Part shown: positions 56,806-64,000 of the stretch, in pieces | Position numbering within the stretch: position 1 is the first letter of the stretch | Layout: the number at the start of each line of letters is the position of its first letter | Assembly (NCBI RefSeq): GCF_000427865.1 | Contig: NZ_ATYV01000015.1 | Span: 1-64,000 of the forward strand | Length of the DNA: 64,000 nt | Origin: Corynebacterium sputi DSM 45148 | Lineage (GTDB): Bacteria > Actinomycetota > Actinomycetes > Mycobacteriales > Mycobacteriaceae | Direction of reading: 5' to 3' | Made by a program: the position numbers and the translations under genes | The notes under the pieces: generated by a model | The model's input: the letters and a program-made list of their open reading frames with translations, nothing else | Database searches by the model: none | Told to the model about the DNA's origin: nothing

Positions 56806-57369
56806 ATGAGCGAGAACGACCAGACCACTGAGCTGCTGTCAGCGGACGAAGTGGGTAGGACAATCGCACGCATCGCGCACCAGATCATCGAGAAGACCGC
56901 GTTGGATGGATCCGACGCACCCAAGGTAGTACTGCTGGGCATCCCCTCAGGGGGAGTGCCGCTGGCGGAACGCCTTGCCGAGAATATCGAACAGTACTCG
57001 GACATCCGGCCGGACGTCGGATCGCTTGACATCACGTTGTTCCGGGACGATCTTCGTGATCGCCCGCACCGTGCCCTCCAGCCGACGGACATTCCGGACG
57101 CAGGAATCGACAACGCCATCGTCGTACTTGTCGACGATGTGCTATTCAGCGGCCGCACCATTCGTGCAGCCCTTGACGCACTCAACGACATCGGGCGCCC
57201 GAGCTCTATCCAGCTCGCCGTCCTCGTTGACCGCGGTCACCGGCAGCTGCCGATCCGCGCGGACTACGTCGGCAAGAACCTGCCGACTGCTCGCAACGAG
57301 GAAGTCAGTGTCCTCATCGAAGAAATCGACGGTCAAGATGCCGTTGTCCTGACGCGGGGAGAAGACTGA
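56806..57369 (+). CDS. pyrR: PyrR, pyrimidine operon regulator and uracil phosphoribosyltransferase
   Basis: PyrR binds pyr mRNA in response to UMP or UTP and has some uracil phosphoribosyltransferase activity. The 187-residue protein has [25 protein letters not shown] and the PRPP motif [20 protein letters not shown]. It is the first gene of pyrR-pyrB-pyrC-carA-carB and follows its own binding hairpin. pyrB begins one base after its stop. Confidence 0.97.
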   Translation: MSENDQTTELLSADEVGRTIARIAHQIIEKTALDGSDAPKVVLLGIPSGGVPLAERLAENIEQYSDIRPDVGSLDITLFRDDLRDRPHRALQPTDIPDAGIDNAIVVLVDDVLFSGRTIRAALDALNDIGRPSSIQLAVLVDRGHRQLPIRADYVGKNLPTARNEEVSVLIEEIDGQDAVVLTRGED

Positions 57370-57370
57370 C

Positions 57371-58327
57371 GTGAAGCACCTCCTTTCGATCGCGGACCTG
57401 AGCCGCGACGAGATCGTGGGGCTGATGGATGAGGCGGACCGGTTCCGCGAGGCGTTGGCGGGCCGGGAGATTAAGAAGCTCCCGACCCTCCGGGGCCGCA
57501 CCATCTACACCCTTTTCTACGAGAACTCCACGCGCACCCGGGCGTCTTTCGAGACTGCCGGAAAGTGGATGAGCGCGGACGTCATCAACATTTCCGCATC
57601 GTCGTCGTCGGTCAACAAGGGCGAGTCCCTCAAGGACACCGCGCTGACCCTCGACGCCATCGGTGCGGACGCCATCATCGTCCGGCACCCGTCCTCGGGA
57701 GCTGCGAACCTGATCGCCAAGTGGGTTGGTGAGCACGGGTCGAACCCCAACGTCATCAACGCCGGCGACGGTAAGCACCAGCACCCGACGCAGGCATTGC
57801 TCGATGCAGTAACGCTGCGTCAGCGACTTGGTGAAATCAAGGGCCGCAAGATCGTCTTGGTGGGGGACATCCTCCACTCGCGCGTGGCGCGGTCCAACGC
57901 CGATCTGCTGTCGAAGCTCGGCGCGGAGGTTGTCTTCGTGGCACCTCCGTCGCTGCTTCCCGTCGGCGTTGAGACCTGGCCGGTTCGAGTCTCTTACGAT
58001 TTCGACTCCGAGCTTCCCGACGCAGACGCAGTCATGATGCTCCGTGTTCAGCAGGAGCGCATGAACGGCGGATTCTTCCCGTCCCACCGTGAGTACGCGA
58101 CCCGTTACGGACTCTCCCGCGCCCGGGAGAAGATGCTTCGCGACGACACCGTCGTCCTGCACCCCGGACCGATGTTGCGCGGCATGGAAATTAACGACCA
58201 CGTCGCTGATCTTCCTCGTGCAGCAGTGCTCCAGCAGGTCTCCAACGGTGTCCATGTGCGCATGGCAGTCCTGTTCTCCCTGCTCACCGCAGGTTCTGAA
58301 TCCGTCACCGAAGGAGCCGTTCTGTGA
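57371..58327 (+). CDS. pyrB: Aspartate carbamoyltransferase catalytic subunit
   Basis: PyrB condenses carbamoyl phosphate with aspartate. The 318-residue protein has the carbamoyl-phosphate site [13 protein letters not shown] (about 49-61), [18 protein letters not shown] and [11 protein letters not shown] near the C-terminus. It appears to be of the trimeric, unregulated type with no PyrI gene in the operon. Start is a GTG. The stop overlaps pyrC by four bases. Confidence 0.97.
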   Translation: MKHLLSIADLSRDEIVGLMDEADRFREALAGREIKKLPTLRGRTIYTLFYENSTRTRASFETAGKWMSADVINISASSSSVNKGESLKDTALTLDAIGADAIIVRHPSSGAANLIAKWVGEHGSNPNVINAGDGKHQHPTQALLDAVTLRQRLGEIKGRKIVLVGDILHSRVARSNADLLSKLGAEVVFVAPPSLLPVGVETWPVRVSYDFDSELPDADAVMMLRVQQERMNGGFFPSHREYATRYGLSRAREKMLRDDTVVLHPGPMLRGMEINDHVADLPRAAVLQQVSNGVHVRMAVLFSLLTAGSESVTEGAVL

Positions 58328-59670
58328 CCGACTATCCGCAGGTTGGGCCACTGAGTCCTGCTCCCAGAGAAGAGCTCGTTCTCTCCGGTGTTCGACCGTA
58401 TGGCGAAGGCGAGCCGGTCGATGTCCTCGTACGCGACGGAGTTATCGCAGAGATTGGCGCATCTGTAGATGCTGCCGATGACGCACAGGTTCTCTCCTTT
58501 GATGGAGAAATTCTCCTGCCTGGTCTTGTCGACATGCACGTGCACCTTCGTGAGCCCGGCCGTGAAGACACCGAAACCCTCGAGACCGGCTCCCGTGCCG
58601 CTGCTCGCGGCGGTTTCACTGCTGTCTTCACGATGGCGAACACGAAGCCGGTCACTGATGATCCCTCCACGGCAGAAGCGGTCTGGCTCAAGTCCCAGGC
58701 TGTGGGTCTGTGTGACATCCATCCGGTCGGCTCGATCACCAAGGACCTCGACGGCAAGAACCTGACGGAGTTCGGCATGATGGCCGACTCCCAGGCGAAG
58801 GTCCGGATGTTCTCAGACGATGGCAAGTGCGTCGATGACCCGCTGATCATGCGTCGCGCCCTGGAGTACTCCAAGGGCATGGATGTCCTGCTGGCACAGC
58901 ATTGCGAGGATCCCCGCCTGACTGTTGGCGCAGTGGCACACGAAGGTGCTGTCGCCGCGCGGCTCGGGCTGAGCGGCTGGCCGCGAGTCGCCGAGGAGTC
59001 CATCGTGATCCGTGATGCACTCCTTGCCCGCGATTACGGCGGACGTATGCACATCTGCCACGCGTCTACCGCAGGAACCGTGGGGCTGCTGAAGTGGGCC
59101 CGTGCCAACGGCATCCCCTTGACCGCAGAAGTCACACCGCACCACCTGCTGCTGACCGACGAGGTCCTAGAGACTTACGACGGTGTGTACCGCGTCAACC
59201 CGCCGCTGCGCGAGCAGAGCGACGTTGATGCACTGCGTCAGGCTCTCATTGACGGCGACATTGACTGTGTCGCCACCGATCACGCTCCGCACGGCTCAGA
59301 GGAGAAGTGCTGCGAGTTCGACCACGCCAAGCCGGGAATGCTTGGCCTGGAGACTTCACTGCCGATCATCGCTGAGCAGTTCGTTCTGAACGGCCCGTGC
59401 GATTGGCGCTGGGTCGCCAAGGTTATGTCGGAGCGCCCCGCCGAGATCACCCGACTGCCAGGCCATGGCCGTCCGGTAGCCGTCGGAGAGCCCGCGAACC
59501 TCACTGTTGTCGATCCTGGTAAGACCTGGACCGTTAACGGCGAGGACCTGGCTTCGAAGTCCAGCAACACCCCGTACGAGGACATGGAGATGGCCGTATC
59601 GGTCAGCGCCACTGTCCTTCGAGGAAAGGTCACTGCACTTCGCGGTGCTGACCAGAACGTGGAGGCGTGA
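58324..59670 (+). CDS. pyrC: Dihydroorotase (type I)
   Basis: PyrC closes carbamoyl-aspartate to dihydroorotate. The 448-residue type I amidohydrolase has the zinc motif [11 protein letters not shown] (about 72-82), further His in QHCED and HICHAS, and the catalytic Asp in CVATDHAPH. Start is a GTG overlapping pyrB. The end overlaps or abuts the carA start. Confidence 0.97.
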   Translation: MTDYPQVGPLSPAPREELVLSGVRPYGEGEPVDVLVRDGVIAEIGASVDAADDAQVLSFDGEILLPGLVDMHVHLREPGREDTETLETGSRAAARGGFTAVFTMANTKPVTDDPSTAEAVWLKSQAVGLCDIHPVGSITKDLDGKNLTEFGMMADSQAKVRMFSDDGKCVDDPLIMRRALEYSKGMDVLLAQHCEDPRLTVGAVAHEGAVAARLGLSGWPRVAEESIVIRDALLARDYGGRMHICHASTAGTVGLLKWARANGIPLTAEVTPHHLLLTDEVLETYDGVYRVNPPLREQSDVDALRQALIDGDIDCVATDHAPHGSEEKCCEFDHAKPGMLGLETSLPIIAEQFVLNGPCDWRWVAKVMSERPAEITRLPGHGRPVAVGEPANLTVVDPGKTWTVNGEDLASKSSNTPYEDMEMAVSVSATVLRGKVTALRGADQNVEA

Positions 59671-60848
59671 TGAGCGCCTCCCATACCCATGAGAAAGGCA
59701 ACAACAACGTGAGCAAAGCTGCTCCAGCGGTTCTCGTCCTTGCGGACGGGAGTGTATTCCGCGGCCGCGGTTTCGGTGCGACCGGACGCACCCTCGGTGA
59801 GGCTGTGTTCAACACCGCCATCACCGGTTACCAGGAGTCTCTGACGGACCCCTCGTACCACCGCCAGATCATCGTGGCTACCGCACCCCAGATCGGTAAC
59901 ACCGGCTGGAACGATGAAGACTCCGAGTCCTACGACGCGCGAATTTGGGCCGCAGGCTTCGTCATTCGCGACCTCTCCCGGACCGTGTCGAACTGGCGCG
60001 CAACTCGTTCTCTCGAGGACGAGATGATCGCACAGGGAATCGTTGGCATCCGCCAGGTCGACACCCGCGCGATCGTGCGCCACATCCGCGACCATGGTTC
60101 CATCGCCGCCGGTGTCTTCTCCGGCGAGGAGGCCAAGTTGCCGGTCGAGGATCTCGTCGAGATTGTTCGCGCTCAGCCGTCGATGGCTGGAGCGAACCTC
60201 AGCGCTGAGGTCTCCTGCGATGAGTCCTACACCGTCGAGCCGGAGGGCGAGCCGATCGCCACCATCGTCGCGTGGGACTTGGGCATCAAATCCAACACCC
60301 CGCGTGAGCTCACCAAGCGCGGCGTTCGCGTTGTCGTGGTTCCGTCCACGACCACCTATGCCGACGCCAAGTCCGAGCACAACCCGGACGGCATCTTCCT
60401 CTCCAACGGCCCGGGAGACCCGGCTACTGCCGACGCCCTCGTCGAGGTCGTCACTGAGGCGATGAACGACGACATGCCGACCTTCGGCATCTGCTTCGGT
60501 AACCAGATCCTCGGCCGTGCGCTGGGACTGGGCACCTACAAGCTCCGCTTCGGACACCGTGGCATCAACGTTCCGGTGAAGGATCACCGCACGAACCGCG
60601 TGTACATCACCGCTCAGAACCACGGATTCGCCCTGGAAGGCACCGTCGGAGAGACCTTCGATACCCGTTGGGGACCTGCCCAGGTCACCCACACCTGCCT
60701 GAACGACGATGTCGTTGAGGGTGTGGCCCTGAACTCCGGCCGCGCTTTCTCTGTGCAGTACCACCCCGAGTCTGCGGCGGGACCGCATGACGCCCACACT
60801 CTGTTCGACGACTTCGTCGACCTCATCACCTCGAAGGAAGGGCAGTAA
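59670..60848 (+). CDS. carA: Carbamoyl-phosphate synthase small subunit (glutaminase)
   Basis: CarA supplies ammonia from glutamine to CarB. The 392-residue protein has the N-terminal CarA domain (VLVLADGSVFRGRGFGATG, DPSYHRQIIVATAPQIGNTG) and a class I glutaminase domain with nucleophile Cys in FGICFGNQILG and QYHPES. I chose the ATG at 59670, which overlaps the pyrC stop by one base, lies four bases after GGAGG and gives an N-terminus of the length seen in C. glutamicum. A GTG at 59709 with GAAAGG upstream is an alternative. Confidence 0.95.
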   Translation: MSASHTHEKGNNNVSKAAPAVLVLADGSVFRGRGFGATGRTLGEAVFNTAITGYQESLTDPSYHRQIIVATAPQIGNTGWNDEDSESYDARIWAAGFVIRDLSRTVSNWRATRSLEDEMIAQGIVGIRQVDTRAIVRHIRDHGSIAAGVFSGEEAKLPVEDLVEIVRAQPSMAGANLSAEVSCDESYTVEPEGEPIATIVAWDLGIKSNTPRELTKRGVRVVVVPSTTTYADAKSEHNPDGIFLSNGPGDPATADALVEVVTEAMNDDMPTFGICFGNQILGRALGLGTYKLRFGHRGINVPVKDHRTNRVYITAQNHGFALEGTVGETFDTRWGPAQVTHTCLNDDVVEGVALNSGRAFSVQYHPESAAGPHDAHTLFDDFVDLITSKEGQ

Positions 60849-60851
60849 CTG

Positions 60852-63800
60852 ATGCCACGTCGTACTGACATTAACCACGTACTCGTGATCGGTTCCGGCC
60901 CCATTGTGATCGGACAGGCCTGCGAGTTCGACTACTCCGGTACTCAGGCGTGCCGCGTGCTGCGTGAGGAAGGCATCCGCGTCACCCTCATCAACTCCAA
61001 CCCGGCCACCATCATGACCGACCCGGAGTTCGCGGATCACACTTACATCGAGCCCATCGAGCCGGCTTACATCGAGAAGATCCTCGCCAAGGAGAAGGCT
61101 GAAGGCCACCCCGTCGACGCCGTGCTGGCGACCCTCGGTGGACAGACTGCCCTCAACGCTGCGATCCAGCTGGATCGCGCAGGCATCCTGGAGAAGTACA
61201 ACGTCGATCTGATCGGCGCAGACATCCCGGCCATCGAGCGCGGCGAGGACCGCCAGCGCTTCAAGGACATTGTCGAGAAGATCGGCGGATTGTCCGCTCG
61301 CTCCCGTGTCTGCCACAACATGGACGAGGTTTACGCAACGGTCGAGGATCTCGGTCTTCCCGTCGTCGTCCGTCCGTCCTTCACCATGGGCGGCCTCGGC
61401 TCCGGTCTGGCATACAACCATGAGGACCTCGAGCGCATCGCCGGCGGCGGACTTGCTGCGTCCCCGGAAGCAAACGTTCTGATCGAGGAGTCCATCCTCG
61501 GTTGGAAGGAGTTCGAGCTCGAGCTCATGCGTGACAGCGACGACAACGTTGTGGTCATCTGTTCCATCGAGAACGTCGACGCATTGGGTGTGCACACCGG
61601 TGACTCCGTGACCGTGGCTCCGTCCATGACTCTGACAGACCGTGAGTTCCAGATCATGCGCGACCAGGGCATCGCGATTCTGCGCGAGGTTGGCGTCGCT
61701 GCAGGTGGTTGTAACGTCCAGTTCGCCATCAACCCGCGCGACGGCCGCCTGGTCACCATCGAGATGAACCCGCGTGTCTCCCGCTCTTCGGCACTGGCAT
61801 CCAAGGCCACCGGCTTCCCGATCGCGAAGTTCGCCGCGATGCTGGCTATCGGTTACACCTTGGACGAGATCGACAACGACATCACCGGTGAGACCCCGGC
61901 GGCGTTCGAGCCGACCCAGGACTACGTCATCGTCAAGGCACCGCGCTTCGCTTTTGAGAAGTTCCCCGGTGCTGACGACACTCTGACCACCACCATGAAG
62001 TCTGTCGGCGAGGCAATGTCCATCGGCCGCAACTACATCGGTGCGCTGGGCAAGGTCATGCGTTCCCTGGAGAACAAGCCTGCAGGCTTCTGGACCACCA
62101 CCGACGAGTACTTCGCCGGCGACCGGGCGACCGACGTCGACGCGGTTCTGGAAGACCTCAAGCGTCCGACCGAAGGCCGCATCTACGACGTTGAGTTGGC
62201 TCAGCGTCTTGGTGCCTCGGTCCAGCAGATCCACGAGGCCTCCGGCCTGGATCCGTGGTTCATCTCCGAGATGGAGAACTTGCAGGACATCCGCACCGCG
62301 CTTCTCGAGGCTCCGACCCTGGATGAGGATCTCCTCCGCGAGGCAAAGTACTGGGGGCTTTCCGACGCCCAGATCGCTGCGCTCCGACCGGAATTCGCAG
62401 GCGAGGACGGTATCCGCGAACTGCGCTGGCGTCTGAACGTCCACCCGGTTTTCAAGACCGTGGACACCTGCGCCGCAGAGTTCGAGGCAACGACCCCGTA
62501 CCACTACTCGGCATACGAGCTCGATCCCTCCGCAGAGACTGAGGTTGCCCCGCAGACCGAGCGTGAGAAGGTCATCATCCTGGGCTCGGGCCCGAACCGC
62601 ATTGGTCAGGGCATTGAGTTTGACTACTCCTGTGTCCACGCTGCACTGGAATTGTCCCGCGTTGGATACGAGACCATCATGGTCAACTGCAACCCGGAAA
62701 CGGTCTCCACGGACTACGACACCGCTGACCGTCTGTACTTCGAGCCACTGACCTTCGAAGACGTGCTCGAGGTTTACCACTCGGAGGCTCAGTCCGGAAC
62801 CGTTGCCGGCGTCGTCGTGCAGCTCGGTGGTCAGACCCCGCTGGGTCTGGCGCAGCGACTGGCTGACGCAGGTGTGCCGGTCGTTGGCACCACCCCGGAG
62901 GCCATCGACATGGCTGAGGACCGTGGCGAGTTCGGCAAGGTCCTCGACCGCGCCAAGCTGCCGGCACCGAAGTTTGGCACTGCTACCTCCTTCGAGGAGG
63001 CTCGCCGCGTTGCCGAGTCGATCGGCTACCCGGTTCTGGTTCGCCCGTCCTACGTCCTTGGCGGTCGTGGCATGGAAATCGTTTACGACGAGGCCACGCT
63101 CGAGGACTACATCACCCGTGCGACGGAACTCTCCACCGACCACCCGGTCCTGGTTGACCGCTTCCTCGACAGCGCCATCGAAATCGACGTCGATGCTCTG
63201 TGCGACGGCAACGAGGTCTACCTCGGAGGCGTGATGGAGCACATCGAGGAAGCCGGAATTCACTCCGGTGACTCGGCATGCGCCCTGCCGCCAATGACCC
63301 TTGGTTCGGACATTATCGACCGCGTCCGCGAAGCCACCAAGGCTTTGGCCTTCGGTATTGGCGTCAAGGGCCTGATGAACGTTCAGTACGCCTTCCGTGA
63401 CGACACTCTGTACGTCATTGAGGCCAACCCGCGTGCGTCCCGCACCGTCCCGTTCGTCTCCAAGGCGACTGGCGTTCCGCTGGCTAAGGCTGCTTCGCGG
63501 GTGATGCTCGGTACGACGATCGAAGAACTCCGTGAGGAGGGCATGCTTCCGACCGGTATCGATGGCGGCTCGCTGCCGATGGATGCACCGATCGCGGTTA
63601 AGGAAGCGGTTCTCCCGTTCAACCGCTTCCGTACCCCGGAGGGCGAGCAGCTCGATTCGCTGCTGAGCCCGGAGATGAAGTCCACCGGTGAGGTCATGGG
63701 CCTCGACGTCGACTTCGGTGCAGCTTTCGCTAAGTCGCAGTCGTCCGCCTACAGCTCGCTGCCGACTTCCGGCACCGTGTTTGTGTCGCTGAACAACCGC

Positions 63801-64000
63801 GACAAGCGCACCCTGCTGTTCCCGATCGTGCGACTTGCCGGCCTGGGATTCCGGGTCCTTGCGACGAAGGGCACTGCAAGCATCCTGCGCCGCAACGGCA
63901 TCAAGTGCGAGATCGTCAACAAGTACACGACCGAGGGCCCTGAAGTTGAGGGAGAGCCGACGATCGTCGACGCCATCCGTTCCGGTGACGTTGACCTGAT
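60852..64000 (+). CDS. carB: Carbamoyl-phosphate synthase large subunit (runs off right edge)
   Basis: CarB uses ammonia, bicarbonate and two ATP to make carbamoyl phosphate for pyrimidines and arginine. The visible 1049 residues start [19 protein letters not shown] and hold two homologous ATP-grasp halves. The first has [16 protein letters not shown] and [21 protein letters not shown]; the second has [37 protein letters not shown] and [20 protein letters not shown]. The C-terminal allosteric MGS domain has begun ([27 protein letters not shown]). Full length in the family is about 1,110 residues, so roughly 60 are missing. It starts three bases after carA. Confidence 0.98.
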   Translation, partial: MPRRTDINHVLVIGSGPIVIGQACEFDYSGTQACRVLREEGIRVTLINSNPATIMTDPEFADHTYIEPIEPAYIEKILAKEKAEGHPVDAVLATLGGQTALNAAIQLDRAGILEKYNVDLIGADIPAIERGEDRQRFKDIVEKIGGLSARSRVCHNMDEVYATVEDLGLPVVVRPSFTMGGLGSGLAYNHEDLERIAGGGLAASPEANVLIEESILGWKEFELELMRDSDDNVVVICSIENVDALGVHTGDSVTVAPSMTLTDREFQIMRDQGIAILREVGVAAGGCNVQFAINPRDGRLVTIEMNPRVSRSSALASKATGFPIAKFAAMLAIGYTLDEIDNDITGETPAAFEPTQDYVIVKAPRFAFEKFPGADDTLTTTMKSVGEAMSIGRNYIGALGKVMRSLENKPAGFWTTTDEYFAGDRATDVDAVLEDLKRPTEGRIYDVELAQRLGASVQQIHEASGLDPWFISEMENLQDIRTALLEAPTLDEDLLREAKYWGLSDAQIAALRPEFAGEDGIRELRWRLNVHPVFKTVDTCAAEFEATTPYHYSAYELDPSAETEVAPQTEREKVIILGSGPNRIGQGIEFDYSCVHAALELSRVGYETIMVNCNPETVSTDYDTADRLYFEPLTFEDVLEVYHSEAQSGTVAGVVVQLGGQTPLGLAQRLADAGVPVVGTTPEAIDMAEDRGEFGKVLDRAKLPAPKFGTATSFEEARRVAESIGYPVLVRPSYVLGGRGMEIVYDEATLEDYITRATELSTDHPVLVDRFLDSAIEIDVDALCDGNEVYLGGVMEHIEEAGIHSGDSACALPPMTLGSDIIDRVREATKALAFGIGVKGLMNVQYAFRDDTLYVIEANPRASRTVPFVSKATGVPLAKAASRVMLGTTIEELREEGMLPTGIDGGSLPMDAPIAVKEAVLPFNRFRTPEGEQLDSLLSPEMKSTGEVMGLDVDFGAAFAKSQSSAYSSLPTSGTVFVSLNNRDKRTLLFPIVRLAGLGFRVLATKGTASILRRNGIKCEIVNKYTTEGPEVEGEPTIVDAIRSGDVDL

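Noticed and set aside
59280..63263. Very long minus-strand frame of 1,327 codons opposite pyrC, carA and carB
   Set aside because: It is a shadow of three unmistakable genes and is caused by their codon bias; its translation resembles no protein family.
1..64000. CRISPR array, prophage or integrated plasmid
   Set aside because: No regularly spaced repeats, integrase, phage structural or replication genes were seen; the only mobile DNA is the IS3-type element at the left edge.

Overview
The window is about 64 kb of high-GC actinobacterial chromosome, most likely from a Corynebacterium or a close relative. The gene order matches the conserved Corynebacterium/Mycobacterium backbone: hemE-hemY-hemQ beside aftC-msrB; thrS-HIT-pgsA-patA-pimA; pdxS-tesB-pdxT-yebC-ruvCAB-yajC-secDF-apt-rel; hisS, aspS, rarA, alaS-ruvX-mltG-aroE; aroCKBQ-pepQ-efp-nusB; pyrRBC-carAB. 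GTG and TTG starts, a DtxR-type iron box, mycolate-group envelope genes (aftC, patA, pimA) and an actinobacterial-type HemQ agree with this. All family assignments are from reading the sequence, without database searches.

Region 1 (1-15.5 kb) is rich in iron, heme and copper functions. An efeUOB ferrous-iron operon under a DtxR box points left and is cut in efeB by an IS3-type element that runs off the window edge. EfeU and EfeO also lack key motif residues, so the system looks eroded. A coproporphyrin-type heme branch (hemE, hemY, hemQ) reads right, followed by a reductase gene, and aftC-msrB reads left. A ferritin gene follows, with a probable leaderless promoter. After it come an unexplained structured intergenic stretch, an array of six leftward tRNA genes containing a 176-bp duplication, and one rightward tRNA-Val. 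A four-gene operon then encodes CopC, a Tat-exported DyP peroxidase, a PCuAC-like copper lipoprotein and a second DyP homologue that has lost its catalytic Asp and heme-ligand His. This operon is the most unusual part of the window.

Region 2 (15.6-33.8 kb) is a rightward housekeeping block: thrS, Ap4A phosphorylase, phosphatidylinositol mannoside synthesis, pyridoxal phosphate synthesis, Holliday junction processing, Sec translocation accessory proteins, purine salvage and (p)ppGpp metabolism. A palindromic terminator separates it from leftward ppiA.

Region 3 (33.8-51.2 kb) mixes tRNA synthetases (hisS, aspS, alaS) with a leftward accessory group (VOC protein, HhH-DUF1801 protein, xanthine/uracil-type permease, zinc metallopeptidase). 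It then continues through rarA, ruvX, mltG, aroE and a short prepilin-peptidase-like gene.

Region 4 (51.2-64 kb) holds the shikimate genes aroC-aroK-aroB-aroQ with pepQ, efp and nusB, then the pyrimidine operon pyrR-pyrB-pyrC-carA-carB. A PyrR-type RNA hairpin overlaps the pyrR ribosome binding site. carB runs off the right edge.
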